DNA from: Streptomyces hilarionis
GTDB taxonomy: Bacteria; Actinomycetota; Actinomycetes; Streptomycetales; Streptomycetaceae
Length of the DNA: 64,000 nucleotides
NCBI RefSeq assembly: GCF_024539675.1
Contig: NZ_JAHHIT010000009.1
Coordinates: 68,044-132,043, forward strand
Reading direction: 5' to 3'
How positions within the stretch are numbered: position 1 is the first letter of the stretch; each line of letters opens with the position of its first letter. The notes under the pieces were generated by a model. That model was not told where the DNA came from, did no database searches, and was given only the letters and a program-made list of their open reading frames with translations. The position numbers were made by a program, and so were the translations under genes. This document shows, piece after piece, positions 16,338-25,285 of this stretch.

Positions 16338-18752
16338 GTGAGTGAGGCATCCGACGCCGGCGGTGAGCCGCTCACCGCACGCGTCACCGTCGACGACCAG
16401 GGTGTCGTGACCGGCTGGGACGAGGGCGCCGCACGACTGCTGGGATACGCCCCGCACGAGATCCTCGGCCGGCCGGCGGCGACCCTGCTCGCCGGGGAGT
16501 CGGCCGCGGCGGACCTTCGGCCGTCGGCCGGGCTGCCCCGATGGCAGGGCACGCTCGCCCTGCGCCACCGGGACGGCCGCCGCCTGCGGGCCAGGGTCCT
16601 CGCACACCGCCGCACGGGGGACGACGGGGTCCGCGACTGGCTGGTCGTCGGCGCCCCGGCGGCCGCGCCCCGGCCCGAGGACGACGCGCTGATGCGCTGG
16701 GGCTTCCTGCGGTCGCCCTCCTGCGCGACCTCCGTGTACGACACCGACCTGCGTCTGCGCCGCTCGAACCGGACCGCGCAGGCCGCGCTGGGCCTGAGCG
16801 AGGAGGAACTGCGCGGGCTGCGCATGACGGACGTCCTGCCCACGCCCCTGTCGCGGGAGGTCGAGCGGCGGATGCGGCAGGCCCTGGAGACCGGCGAGCC
16901 GCAGTACGTCGAGAACTACGCCCGGGCCCCCGGCGAGCCCCGCGAACACGCCTGGTCGGTCCACCTCTACCGGGTGGAGGACCCGGACGGCCGGGTGCTG
17001 GGGGTGGCCGCCGCGGGGCACGACATGACGGAGCAGCACCGGGCCCGCGAGCGCCTCCAGCTGATCGCGGAGGCCAGCACCCGGATCGGCAGCACGCTCG
17101 ACGTGACGCGGACGGCGCAGGAACTGGCGGACGTGGCGGTGCCCGGCCTCGCCGACTTCCTCAGCGTGGACCTGCTGACCTCGTTCGAGCAGGGGCGGGA
17201 GGAGCCGGTGGCCGGCGGCCCGCTGCTGCTGCGGCGCGTCGCCCACCAGTCGGTGCTGCCGGGCGCCCCCGAGGCCGTCCTCGCCCTCGGCGACGTGGAC
17301 GAGTACCCGGAGGGCTCCCCGCCGGTGGAGAGCCTGCGCTCGGGGCGTTCCGTGCGGCGGCGGATCGACGGGGGCGCGGTGCCCGCGTGGGTCGCCGGGG
17401 ACCCGCTGCGCGTCGCCCGCATCCGCGACTACGGCTTCCACTCGCTGATGGCCGTGCCGCTGTCGGCGCGCGGCACCACGCTCGGCGTCGTCGTGTTCGC
17501 CCGCCACCGGCGGCCGGACCCCTTCCAGGCGGACGACCTCGTCCTCGCCGAGGAACTGGCGGCCAGGGCGGCGGTCTGCATCGACAACGCCCGGCGCTAC
17601 ACCCGCGAACGCGCGACGTCGGTCGCCCTCCAGCGCAGCCTGCTGCCGCAGCGGCTGCCCGAACAGTCCGCGGTGGAGGTCGCGTCCCGCTATCTGCCGG
17701 CCGACGTGCGGGCCGGGGTGGGCGGCGACTGGTTCGACGTCATCCCGCTGTCCGGGGCGAGGGTCGCGCTGGTCGTCGGCGACGTCGTGGGGCACGGCAT
17801 CCACGCCTCGGCCACCATGGGGCGGCTGCGCACGGCCGTGCGCACCCTCGCCGACATCGACCTGCCGCCCGACGAACTGCTCACCCACCTCGACGACCTG
17901 GTGGGCCTGCTGGCCACCGGGACCGACGCGCTGGGCGACGCGGGAAGTGCCGGGGACGTCGGGGCGACGTGCCTGTACGCCGTGTACGACCCGCTCGTGC
18001 GGCGCTGCACCCTGGCCAGGGCGGGGCATCCGCTGCCGGCGCTGGTGACGCCGGACGGCGAGGCGGAACTGCTGGCCCTGCCGGCCGGGCCGCCGCTCGG
18101 CCTGGGCGGGCTGCCCTTCGAGTCGCTGGAGATCGACCTGCCCGAGGGCAGCCTGCTCGCCCTCTACACCGACGGCCTGATCGACTCGCGCTCGCGCGAC
18201 AGCGACGTCGACGACGGCGCCTCGCGGCTGTGCCGGGCCCTGGCCGCGCCCGCCGCCTCGCTGGACGCGGTGTGCGACGAGATCCTCGCCGACCTGCTCC
18301 CGCAGCTGCCGTCCGACGACGTGGCGCTCCTGGTCGCCCGCACCCGGGGGCTCGACCCCTCCCGCATCGCCACCTGGGACGTGCCCTCGGACCCGGCCGC
18401 GGTGGCCGAGGCCCGCAAGCGCGCGGTCGACCGGCTGGAGGCCTGGGGGCTGACCGACGCCGCGTTCGTCACCGAACTGATCGTCAGCGAACTGGTCACC
18501 AACGCCATCCGGCACGGCCGGCCGCCCGTCCAGCTGCGGCTCATCCACGACCGCGCGCTCATCTGCGAGGTGTCCGACGGCGGCGGCACGGCGCCCCACA
18601 TGCGCCGGGCCCGCACCTACGACGAGGGCGGCCGCGGCCTGCTGCTGGTCGCCCAGCTGAGCCGGCGCTGGGGCACCCGTCCCGGCGCCAGGGGCAAGAC
18701 GATCTGGGCGGAGCAGACCCTCGACGGCCCGCCCGACGGCTCGTGGCTCTGA
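16338..18752 (+). CDS. PAS-PAS-GAF-SpoIIE phosphatase with C-terminal anti-sigma-like ATPase domain
   Basis: An 804-residue signalling protein. PAS1 is at about 8-100 (VTGWDEGAARLLGYAPHEIL), PAS2 at about 130-245 (SVYDTDLRLRRSNRTAQAAL, ending GVAAAGHDMTEQH), GAF at about 250-415 and the PP2C/SpoIIE phosphatase at about 430-650, with metal-binding Asp residues in GVGGDWFDVIPL, VVGDVVGHG and LYTDGLIDSR. The C-terminal RsbW-like ATPase domain is at about 690-800 with N-box VSELVTNAIRHG, VSDGGG and GRGLLLVAQLS. Such proteins tune partner-switching control of alternative sigma factors by dephosphorylating anti-sigma antagonists, and this one also carries a kinase-like domain. The start is GTG. No antagonist gene is adjacent, so its partner is encoded elsewhere. 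Confidence 0.92.
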   Translation: MSEASDAGGEPLTARVTVDDQGVVTGWDEGAARLLGYAPHEILGRPAATLLAGESAAADLRPSAGLPRWQGTLALRHRDGRRLRARVLAHRRTGDDGVRDWLVVGAPAAAPRPEDDALMRWGFLRSPSCATSVYDTDLRLRRSNRTAQAALGLSEEELRGLRMTDVLPTPLSREVERRMRQALETGEPQYVENYARAPGEPREHAWSVHLYRVEDPDGRVLGVAAAGHDMTEQHRARERLQLIAEASTRIGSTLDVTRTAQELADVAVPGLADFLSVDLLTSFEQGREEPVAGGPLLLRRVAHQSVLPGAPEAVLALGDVDEYPEGSPPVESLRSGRSVRRRIDGGAVPAWVAGDPLRVARIRDYGFHSLMAVPLSARGTTLGVVVFARHRRPDPFQADDLVLAEELAARAAVCIDNARRYTRERATSVALQRSLLPQRLPEQSAVEVASRYLPADVRAGVGGDWFDVIPLSGARVALVVGDVVGHGIHASATMGRLRTAVRTLADIDLPPDELLTHLDDLVGLLATGTDALGDAGSAGDVGATCLYAVYDPLVRRCTLARAGHPLPALVTPDGEAELLALPAGPPLGLGGLPFESLEIDLPEGSLLALYTDGLIDSRSRDSDVDDGASRLCRALAAPAASLDAVCDEILADLLPQLPSDDVALLVARTRGLDPSRIATWDVPSDPAAVAEARKRAVDRLEAWGLTDAAFVTELIVSELVTNAIRHGRPPVQLRLIHDRALICEVSDGGGTAPHMRRARTYDEGGRGLLLVAQLSRRWGTRPGARGKTIWAEQTLDGPPDGSWL

Positions 18753-18760
18753 GCCCGGGC

Positions 18761-18786
18761 CGGACGGCCCGCGCGGCCGCCGTCCG
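18761..18786. terminator. Hairpin between convergent phosphatase and methyltransferase genes
   Basis: CGGACGGC (18761-18768) pairs with GCCGTCCG (18779-18786) around a GC-rich 10-base loop that can extend the stem. It abuts the stop of the leftward gene at 18787. Confidence 0.5.
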
Positions 18787-19611
18787 TCAGCCGTTCTTGC
18801 GGGCCACGCCGCCGTAGATGCCGATCGGCGGGGCGTCGGCCTGCGGGGGCTCGTCGGGACGCCAGTCGGGGACGAGGACCAGTCCCGGCTCGACCAGGGC
18901 GAGGTCGCCGAAGAAGCGCAGGACGCGGGCGCGGCCGCGGGGGTTCATGGTGGCGGTGGCGTTCCGGTAGACGTTCACCGCGTCCTCGCGGGCGTCGTCG
19001 TGGATGTCGACCGTCGCGTGGGACAGCACGAGGTGGGAGCCGGCCGGCAGCGCGTCGAGCAGGGTGGCGACGACGGCGTCCGGGTCCTCCTCCTCGGTCA
19101 GGAAGTGCAGGACGGCCACCAGCAGCAGGGCCACCGGCTGGTCGAAGTCGATGACCCTGCGCACGTCGGGGTGGTCGAGGACGGCTCGCGGGTCGCGCAG
19201 GTCCGCCAGGACGACGGAGGTGTGGTCGTCGTCGTCCAGCAGGCTGCGCGAGTGGGCGCTGACGATGGGGTCGTTGTCGACGTAGGCGACGCGGGTCCCG
19301 GGCGCGACGGCGCGCGCTATCTGGTGCACGTTGGGCTCGGTCGGCAGGCCGGTGCCGATGTCGAGGATCTGCCGGACCCCGCCCTCCCGGACGACGTGCC
19401 GCACGGCGCGGTGCATGAAGCGCCGGTTCGCCCGCACGGCCAGCCGGACCTCCGGGGCCGCGAGGATGAACCGCTCGGCCGCTTCCTGGTCGACCTCGTA
19501 GTGGTCCTTGCCGCCGAGGAAGTAGTCGTACATCCGGGCGGGGTGGGGCTTGCTCGTGTCGATCGCCGGTGACGTGCCGTCGGCGTCGCCGCCGACGCGA
19601 GGAGGGGTCAT
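18787..19611 (-). CDS. SAM-dependent methyltransferase (DUF574/PF04672 family)
   Basis: A 274-residue protein of the Streptomyces-abundant DUF574 group. It has the family's opening pattern KPHPARMYDYFLGGKDHYEVD, the SAM-binding motif ILDIGTGLPTEPNVHQIAR, VAYVDNDPIVSAHSRSLL and the LLVAVLHFLTEEEDP segment. The C-terminal part has ATATMNPRGRARVLRFFGDL. These proteins bind SAM, but few substrates are known. I place the start at ATG 19611 because homology begins shortly after it; the frame is open to 19713 with further ATGs at about 19680. It is convergent with the SpoIIE phosphatase gene. Confidence 0.87.
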   Translation of the reverse strand: MTPPRVGGDADGTSPAIDTSKPHPARMYDYFLGGKDHYEVDQEAAERFILAAPEVRLAVRANRRFMHRAVRHVVREGGVRQILDIGTGLPTEPNVHQIARAVAPGTRVAYVDNDPIVSAHSRSLLDDDDHTSVVLADLRDPRAVLDHPDVRRVIDFDQPVALLLVAVLHFLTEEEDPDAVVATLLDALPAGSHLVLSHATVDIHDDAREDAVNVYRNATATMNPRGRARVLRFFGDLALVEPGLVLVPDWRPDEPPQADAPPIGIYGGVARKNG

Positions 19612-19743
19612 GCTGCCTGGCTCCGCCCTGGACCTGATGTCCTGCCGCCGGACGAACCGGGAGGGTGACTGTCGGGTCATCATCCTGACATGCCGGCGGC
19701 GGTGTCCAACCACGGCCCGTGCCCGGGCAGTTGACGATCCCGC

Positions 19744-20040
19744 TCAGCCCAGGAGCCGGCGCTTCTGCTCCGCGAACTCGGCCTCGGTCAGCACTCCCTG
19801 CTTCCTCAGCTCGCCGAGTTCCTTGAGCTGATCGATCCGCGCCCCGAAATCGTCCGACTGCGGCGGCTGTGGCGGCGCGGCCTGCGGCTGCCCGTAGCCC
19901 TGCGGCGTCCCGTAGGACTCCGGCGGGGACTCCTGGGCCGCCCAGCGTCCCTGCTGGCGGCGTGACACACGGTTGGAGACGGCGGTCGCCGTGCCCGCGA
20001 CGACCGCGGTGCGCGCGACTCCGCGAAGAAGACCCGGCAT
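19744..20040 (-). CDS. SHOCT-domain protein
   Basis: A 98-residue protein with an N-terminal hydrophobic/amphipathic stretch (MPGLLRGVARTAVVAGTATAVSN), a basic patch, a Gln/Pro-rich linker and a C-terminal SHOCT domain: IDQLKELGELRKQGVLTEAE and then FAEQKRRLLG. SHOCT is a short oligomerisation motif often appended to membrane proteins. The start at 20040 has AAGGGG eight bases upstream; the ATG at 20061 lacks this. The region upstream is shared with the divergent gene at 20205. Confidence 0.82.
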   Translation of the reverse strand: MPGLLRGVARTAVVAGTATAVSNRVSRRQQGRWAAQESPPESYGTPQGYGQPQAAPPQPPQSDDFGARIDQLKELGELRKQGVLTEAEFAEQKRRLLG

Positions 20041-20204
20041 GGCCCAGCCCCTTTCGTCCATAGGTCATTCCATTGGACCACCGTGCGCGGCGGCCCGCGA
20101 ATTCCCGCCCGATCTGCCGATTACGCCGACTGGTGGCACGCTGGAGTTGTGTCCACGACCGGGCGGACGTCCCGGCGTCGAGGCCCAGTTGAAGGAGCCC
20201 GCAA

Positions 20205-20630
20205 ATGGCCACACAGAGCACGGGAATGCACCGGACCGACGCCCGGGGAATGGGCGCCGTGTCCGGCTGGACGGTTTTCGCCGCGATCATGATGATGTTC
20301 GGCGGCGTTCTGGCGATATTCGAGGGAATATCCGCCATCGCGAAGGACGACGTATTCGTCTCCACCCGCAATTTCACCTTTCAGTGGAGTCTGACCAGCT
20401 GGGGATGGCTGCACCTCTCCCTCGGCATCGTGGTCGTGCTGGCGGGCATGGCCTTGTTCAGCGGTGCCATGTGGGCCCGCGTCGTCGGCATCACCGTGGC
20501 GGGACTGAACCTGATCGCCAATTTCGTGTGGCTGCCCTGGTATCCGTTCTGGGCCATCACGCTGATGGTCATCGACGGGTTCGTGATCTGGGCCCTGTGT
20601 GTCGGCCCGCGCAAGGAACGCGCGATGTGA
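20205..20630 (+). CDS. Four-helix membrane protein (DUF7144-like)
   Basis: A 141-residue protein with four membrane segments: GWTVFAAIMMMFGGVLAIFE, SWGWLHLSLGIVVVLAGMAL, MWARVVGITVAGLNLIANF and WAITLMVIDGFVIWALCV. It matches a widespread actinobacterial integral-membrane family, seen next to stress or vesicle genes but without an assigned role. A good ribosome site (AAGGAG, eight bases) precedes the ATG. A perfect 12-bp hairpin terminator follows. The first 15 residues are cytosolic. Confidence 0.8.
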   Translation: MATQSTGMHRTDARGMGAVSGWTVFAAIMMMFGGVLAIFEGISAIAKDDVFVSTRNFTFQWSLTSWGWLHLSLGIVVVLAGMALFSGAMWARVVGITVAGLNLIANFVWLPWYPFWAITLMVIDGFVIWALCVGPRKERAM

Positions 20631-20664
20631 CCGGTTGCCCTGCGGGCATCGCGCCGTCCCCTTA

Positions 20665-20691
20665 CCGGCCGCACCCCACGGGTGCGGCCGG
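20665..20691 (+). terminator. Hairpin terminator, perfect 12-bp stem
   Basis: CCGGCCGCACCC (20665-20676) and GGGTGCGGCCGG (20680-20691) are exact complements around the 3-base loop CAC, 35 bases after the stop of the membrane protein gene. Confidence 0.75.
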
Positions 20692-20883
20692 AACGCGTGG
20701 CGGGGAAATCACCGCGACGCTGACGCGTGCGATTCCGGCCGTGCGCCACGCCCTTTCCTCTCCGCCGTGCGCGGTCAGTCGACCGGGCCCGCTCCGGATG
20801 CCGACGACCACCGGTCCCGGCAGCCTGGGATGCGAAGGCCCCGGCTCCTGGCCGGCCTCCCCCACAGACGAGGAACCGTCGCC

Positions 20884-21261
20884 ATGATCTGTCGCAGTCG
20901 TGCCCGCCGACGGGCGGGAGGAGCCGTGTTCCTCCTGCTGGCCGTCGCCGGTTGTAGCAATGGTGGTTCCGCCCTCGGCACGGTCGAGTACACGACCCCC
21001 GCCGGACAGGTCGTGAAGATCCAGAGTCCGCCGGACGACGGCTGCCACCGCCTGCCGGGCGGCGCCCGCAGCGTGCGCAACTACACCGTCGACGACCTGC
21101 GGCTCTACGCCGACGCGAACTGCGTGCTGACGAAGGCCGGCGACGACCAGAGCGGCCGCACCGGCGGAGAGAGCTTCTACCTCGGGACCCAGATGTCCGT
21201 CCCGTTCACCCCCGGCCAGACCCCGTGGCGCAGCTACTCGGTGGTCGGCGGCGGCGCCTGA
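20884..21261 (+). CDS. Small secreted lipoprotein
   Basis: A 125-residue protein with signal CRSRARRRAGGAVFLLLAVAGC and lipidated Cys at about 23, then SNGGSALGTVEYTTPAGQVV. Further cysteines in DDGCHRLP and DANCVLTKAG probably pair in a disulfide. The mature domain of about 100 residues contains NYTVDDLRLYADANC and ends near WRSYSVVGGGA, a beta-rich pattern without a family name I can assign. The start is ATG 20884 with GAGGA nine bases ahead. It ends 98 bases before a large hairpin shared with the convergent gene. Confidence 0.72.
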   Translation: MICRSRARRRAGGAVFLLLAVAGCSNGGSALGTVEYTTPAGQVVKIQSPPDDGCHRLPGGARSVRNYTVDDLRLYADANCVLTKAGDDQSGRTGGESFYLGTQMSVPFTPGQTPWRSYSVVGGGA

Positions 21262-21359
21262 GCCCGCGCGGCCCGGACATCCGCCGCCGGCGCGCCCGAC
21301 GGCACCGCCGGGCCCCTGCGTGCCGCCCACGCCGGGCCGCTGCGTGCCGCCCGCGGAAA

Positions 21360-21402
21360 ACGGCCGGGCCGCCGGGTGACGTCCACCCGGCGGCCCGGCC
21401 GT
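21360..21402. terminator. Bidirectional terminator, perfect 19-bp stem
   Basis: Bases 21360-21378 and 21384-21402 are exact reverse complements around the 5-base loop ACGTC. It lies between the convergent lipoprotein gene and the DUF6325-like gene. A 12-base direct repeat (CTGCGTGCCGCC) sits just upstream. Confidence 0.85.
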
Positions 21403-21435
21403 CCCGTGCGGCGGTTCAGGAGGCGGCGCGGCGCT

Positions 21436-21942
21436 TCACGAGGCGGCCTCGGTCGCCTCCAGCGCGGCGAGGAGCGCCTGGACGGGCAGCCGCCCGGAGG
21501 CGACCAGCTGCGCTCCTCCGCGGCGCAGGGCGGCGGCGAAGGGGGCCGCCCACCGGTTCTCGTACACCAGCAGCGCGGCGGAGTTGCCGGGCTCGACGGC
21601 CGCCGCGGCCGCCTCCAGGTCGTCCTGGCCCAGCAGGCCGGACCGCGCGCCCTCGAAGACGGCGAGGTCGAGCCGGCCGTCGCCGGTGAGGTCGGCGATC
21701 TCCAGGGCGATCACCGAGCCGTCGGCGTCCTTCCTCACGAACGTCAGGTCCAGGATCCGGATGAGTCCGCGGTCCACCAGGTCGACCAGCAGCGGGAAGC
21801 CCTCGCCCGTCATCCGGTTGCCGGGGAACTCCACCACCACGTAGTCGACGGGGCCCATCTCGTCGATCGGCTCACCCTGCTCGTCCCGCTCGCCCGGCCC
21901 GGTCGCCGGCGTCTGCTGCGTCAGGTCGCTCTGCTCGCTCAC
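21436..21942 (-). CDS. DUF6325-like acidic protein
   Basis: A 168-residue soluble protein. The N-terminal 30 residues are polar. The core begins GPVDYVVVEFPGNRMTGEGF and continues LVDLVDRGLIRILDLTFVRK, DADGSVIALEIADLTGDG and AALLVYENRWAAPFAAALRR. This pattern matches the DUF6325 (older DUF1269-like) family, where a ferredoxin-like fold is predicted. No catalytic residues are apparent. It is divergent from the next membrane protein gene. Relatives often neighbour SHOCT-domain or GAP-family genes, both of which occur nearby here. Confidence 0.78.
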   Translation of the reverse strand: MSEQSDLTQQTPATGPGERDEQGEPIDEMGPVDYVVVEFPGNRMTGEGFPLLVDLVDRGLIRILDLTFVRKDADGSVIALEIADLTGDGRLDLAVFEGARSGLLGQDDLEAAAAAVEPGNSAALLVYENRWAAPFAAALRRGGAQLVASGRLPVQALLAALEATEAAS

Positions 21943-22090
21943 GGCTTCACCTCTGGTGCTGGTGCCTGTGCTGGTGCCGCCCCCTGACTGTCATTGCATC
22001 ACCCGGCCGGGCCCCCCGCACCCGGTGCCCGTTCACCCGTGCGGACCGCCCGGCTCGCCCGCCCGCCCCGCGGACGGTCTCCTCGAAGGC

Positions 22091-23464
22091 ATGACTGGCA
22101 GCGACGCGCCCCCGCCCCGCCCGGAGGACCCCTACGGCGGCTCCGCGCAGGAGACCCGGATCGCGCAGCAGGCGCGCGAGCTCGACGAACTGCACCGCAG
22201 GCTGGGCGAGTTGGAGAGCCGTCCGCACCGGCACAGGCACTGGCTGCGCGCGCTGGGGTCGATCCTGCTGATCCTGGTGGCGTCCCTGCTGTCCCTGCTC
22301 GCGGTGGTCGCGGTCTGGGCGAACAGCATCGTCCGCGACACCGACCGCTACGTGGCGACCGTCGCGCCGCTGGCCTCCGACCCGGACGTCCAGCGGGCCG
22401 TCACCCACCGCGTCACCGACGTCGTGCTCCGGCAGATCGACGTGGACGCCCTGGTCGACCAGCTGAGCCGGGCCGCGTCGGAGCAGGGCGTGCCGCCCAA
22501 GGCCGCGGACCTGATCAAGAACCTGAGCGGCCCGATCGACAGCGGGCTCAAGCAACTGGTGAGCACCACCGTGATGCGGGTGGTCTCCGGGCCCGCCTTC
22601 GAGAAGGTCTGGACGAACGCCAACCGCCGCGCCCACAGCGCCGTCGACAAGGCGCTGACCGGTTCGGGCGGTGGCACCGTGCAGGTGCGCGACGGCCAGG
22701 TCGCCATCGACGTCGCGCCCGTCGTCGCCGAGGTCAAGCAGCGGCTCGTCGACTCCGGGCTCGCGGTGGCGGCGAAGATCCCCGACGTGCACACGGACTT
22801 CGTCGTGGTGCAGAGCAAGGACATCGGCAAGATCAAGTCGTACCTGCGGGTGTTGCAGATCCTCGGCAACTGGCTGCCGGTCGTCGCGGTGCTGATCGCG
22901 GCCGCGGGCGTGTTCGTGGCGGTGCACCGGCGGCGGGCGCTGATCGGGGCGGCGATCGGGGTGTTCCTCGCCATGGTGCTGCTGGGCGTGGTCCTCGCCG
23001 TGTTCCGCGCGGTGTACCTCGACCACCTGCCGCCCGGCACGAACTCGGACGCCGCGGGCGCGATCTACGACGCGCTGGTGCGGTTCCTGCGCTCCAGCAT
23101 CCGGGCGGTCGGCGCGCTGGCCGTCGTCACGGCCCTGGGCGCGTTCCTCGTCGGCCCCTCGCGGGGCGCGGTGTTCGTCCGCCACTTCTGTGGCACGGGG
23201 ATCGGCGCCGGGCGGGACGTGGCCGCTTCGGCGGGGCTGCGGCTGGGCGCGGTGGGCCGGTTCGTGCACCGCTTCAAGACGTGGATCGGGGCGGCGATCC
23301 TGGTGGTGGCCGCGGTGGTCCTGTTCACCTGGAGCTATCCGACCATGGCGGTCGTGCTGTGGACGGCCGTGATCGTGCTGGTCGCCTTCGGCATCCGCGA
23401 GTTCCTCGACCCCGGCCCGCAGACCCGCCCGGAAGGGCCGGGCGACGTGACGGACGTGACGTGA
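22091..23464 (+). CDS. Large-loop integral membrane protein
   Basis: A 457-residue protein. An N-terminal cytosolic coiled segment (IAQQARELDELHRRLGELE) is followed by TM1 (ILLILVASLLSLLAVVAVWAN) and then a 200-residue extracytoplasmic region (DTDRYVATVAPLASDPDVQ, and VLRQIDVDALVDQLSRAA). Four further hydrophobic segments lie between residues 255 and 440, including LGNWLPVVAVLIAAAGVFVA and AILVVAAVVLFTWSYPTMA. This architecture is common in Streptomyces and annotated only as integral membrane protein. The start is ATG 22091; an upstream GTG at 21956 lies in a low-complexity repeat. It is divergent from the DUF6325-like gene and convergent with the GAP-family gene. Confidence 0.8.
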   Translation: MTGSDAPPPRPEDPYGGSAQETRIAQQARELDELHRRLGELESRPHRHRHWLRALGSILLILVASLLSLLAVVAVWANSIVRDTDRYVATVAPLASDPDVQRAVTHRVTDVVLRQIDVDALVDQLSRAASEQGVPPKAADLIKNLSGPIDSGLKQLVSTTVMRVVSGPAFEKVWTNANRRAHSAVDKALTGSGGGTVQVRDGQVAIDVAPVVAEVKQRLVDSGLAVAAKIPDVHTDFVVVQSKDIGKIKSYLRVLQILGNWLPVVAVLIAAAGVFVAVHRRRALIGAAIGVFLAMVLLGVVLAVFRAVYLDHLPPGTNSDAAGAIYDALVRFLRSSIRAVGALAVVTALGAFLVGPSRGAVFVRHFCGTGIGAGRDVAASAGLRLGAVGRFVHRFKTWIGAAILVVAAVVLFTWSYPTMAVVLWTAVIVLVAFGIREFLDPGPQTRPEGPGDVTDVT

Positions 23465-23468
23465 CGTC

Positions 23469-23496
23469 GACGGCCGGCGGACGTCAGCCGGCCGTC
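23469..23496. terminator. Hairpin overlapping the end of the GAP-family gene
   Basis: GACGGCCGGC (23469-23478) pairs exactly with GCCGGCCGTC (23487-23496) around an 8-base loop. It spans the 20-base gap between two convergent genes and includes the leftward stop codon. Confidence 0.65.
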
Positions 23497-24131
23497 AACT
23501 GGTAGAGGCTGCGGCCCACCAGGAACAGCCCGACGCCGAGGAGGAGCACGACGAGCGCCGGGTCCTGGTGGGTCTGGAGCCACTCCCGCAGCCTGCCGAG
23601 CCGGACCCGGGAGGCGTCGGGGGCGAACGCCGCGTAGACCTCCATCGCCAGCAGACCGCTCGTGGCCAGCAGGCAGTAGCCGAACAGGGCCGCGAACGAG
23701 GACGCGTGGGACAGGTCGGCGTCCACCACGGTCGCCGCGCCGGCGGCCACGAGCCCCCACGGCTGCAACAGCGGTCCCAGCGCCGCCGCCTCCCACAGCG
23801 CGATCCGGTCGAGCCGCGCCATCATCCCGCCGGCCGGCCGCGGCCTGGGCCCCCGGCGGTGACGGCGCACCGCGTACCAGACCAGCGCCACGCCCACGGC
23901 GAGCTTGACGGCGGTCGAGGCGGTGGAGGGCGCGGACCGGGGAGCGGGAGGCTTCCCGCCGGTCGTCAGCACCACCGCGGCGACCACGGCCACGAAGCAG
24001 GCGAGCCAGGCGAGGACGAACGCGAGACCCTTCCACAGCCCCCGGCGCGCGGCCAGGACCAGGACGAACGCGGTCACCGACAGTGGGAAGACCGCGATCG
24101 CGAGGGCGATGACCACCAGGTCAAGGACCAT
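23484..24131 (-). CDS. GAP family (Sap-like) membrane protein
   Basis: A 215-residue, six-helix protein. It opens VLDLVVIALAIAVFPLSVTA and then VLVLAARRGLWKGLAFVLAW. The conserved GAP/Sap pattern is seen in LDRIALWEAAALGPLLQPWG, where a Leu-Gln-Pro turn interrupts a helix, and in FGYCLLATSGLLAMEVYAAF. The family includes the mycobacterial Sap protein that assists glycolipid export and is related to LysE/DsbD-type transporters. The substrate in Streptomyces is unknown. The ATG at 24131 is the only good start and lies 176 bases from the divergent YihY-like gene. Confidence 0.8.
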   Translation of the reverse strand: MVLDLVVIALAIAVFPLSVTAFVLVLAARRGLWKGLAFVLAWLACFVAVVAAVVLTTGGKPPAPRSAPSTASTAVKLAVGVALVWYAVRRHRRGPRPRPAGGMMARLDRIALWEAAALGPLLQPWGLVAAGAATVVDADLSHASSFAALFGYCLLATSGLLAMEVYAAFAPDASRVRLGRLREWLQTHQDPALVVLLLGVGLFLVGRSLYQLTAG

Positions 24132-24307
24132 CGCCGCCCCTGCGGCCGCGCGCGCTCATCTCCTCATCGTCATCGGCGCGACCGGGGGGCACAACTTCGC
24201 GCGGTGCGCGGCCGGCGCCGCCCGCACGCCGCGCGGGCTTCACCCGTTCGGCTCCGGACGGACTCCCGCCACGGGCCGCGGGGGCCCGTTGCGGGCACGC
24301 TGGCAGC

Positions 24308-25285
24308 ATGCAGCCTGGCGCAGGACCCCGACGGGACCGCCCGGCCGTCAGGGCGCGCCGCGGGCGATGGCGGGCACGGGGTGCGGCGGCCGGGGCGTGG
24401 CTGCGCGCCCTGCGCGCCCGGGCCGAGTCCCGGTTCCCGGTCATCACGCACCTCGTGACGCACCTGGTCTCGGTGAACGTGCTGGACTCCGCGACCCGCC
24501 TGGCCGCCCAGACGTTCCTCACCGCCGTCCCGCTGCTGTTCGTGGTGGCGGCCGTCGCGCCGCAGGCCGTGCGCGATCATCTCGCCGATTCCCTGAGCGA
24601 GGCCTTCGGGCTGACCGGAAACTCCAAGAGCCAGCTGGAGCAGGTGTTCACGGGGGACACGCACGATCTGCGCCAGACCACCGGCATCGTCGGCGGGCTG
24701 ATGGTGCTGATCTCGGCCACCGCGTGCAGCCGCGCCATGCAACGGCTGTGCCAACGGGCCTGGAGCCTGCCGAAGGCGGCGGCGCGGACCGCCGCCTGGC
24801 GCTGGATCGTGTGGCTGCCCGTCTGGCTGGTCATGATCGTGGTGCAGGGCGTCCTGCGGGACGGCTTCGGAGTCGGGCCGTGGCTGGGCGTGCCGCTGCT
24901 GTTCGTCGCCGACACCTCGCTGTGGTGGTGGACGCAGCACCTGCTGCTGGCCGCCCGCGTGCCGTGGCGCCCGCTGCTGCCGGGCGCCCTCCTGACGGGA
25001 GCCGCCCTCACCGCGCTGACGTCGGCCGCGCACCTGTACGTGCCGAGGGCGCTCAACCACAGCCTCCAGAGGTACGGCTCGCTGGGCGCGGTCTTCACGC
25101 TGCTGTCGTGGCTGATCGCGCTGTGCGTGGCCGTCACCCTCTGCGTCACCGCCGGCGCGGTGATCGCCCGCGAACCCGCGGTGGCGCGGCGCCTGGGCCC
25201 ACCCGAGTCGCCGGGCCCCTCCACCGGCGATACGTTGGAGGACGGACAGCGGTCGACCCGTCCTCGGCCGCCTCGGGACGTGTGA
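24308..25285 (+). CDS. YhjD/YihY/BrkB family envelope protein
   Basis: A 325-residue protein. The basic N-terminus is followed by six predicted membrane segments from residue 60 on: LAAQTFLTAVPLLFVVAAVA, TGIVGGLMVLISATACSRAM, WRWIVWLPVWLVMIVVQGVL, GVPLLFVADTSLWWWTQHLL, LLPGALLTGAALTALTSAA and AVFTLLSWLIALCVAVTLCV. This is the YihY/BrkB pattern. The position of the RLAAQTFLTAVPLLF helix, which contains the family Tyr/Phe-rich turn, supports it. No ribosome site is visible; CACGCT lies six bases before the ATG, suggesting a leaderless mRNA. Some members were once called ribonuclease BN, a name now considered wrong. Confidence 0.82.
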   Translation: MQPGAGPRRDRPAVRARRGRWRARGAAAGAWLRALRARAESRFPVITHLVTHLVSVNVLDSATRLAAQTFLTAVPLLFVVAAVAPQAVRDHLADSLSEAFGLTGNSKSQLEQVFTGDTHDLRQTTGIVGGLMVLISATACSRAMQRLCQRAWSLPKAAARTAAWRWIVWLPVWLVMIVVQGVLRDGFGVGPWLGVPLLFVADTSLWWWTQHLLLAARVPWRPLLPGALLTGAALTALTSAAHLYVPRALNHSLQRYGSLGAVFTLLSWLIALCVAVTLCVTAGAVIAREPAVARRLGPPESPGPSTGDTLEDGQRSTRPRPPRDV

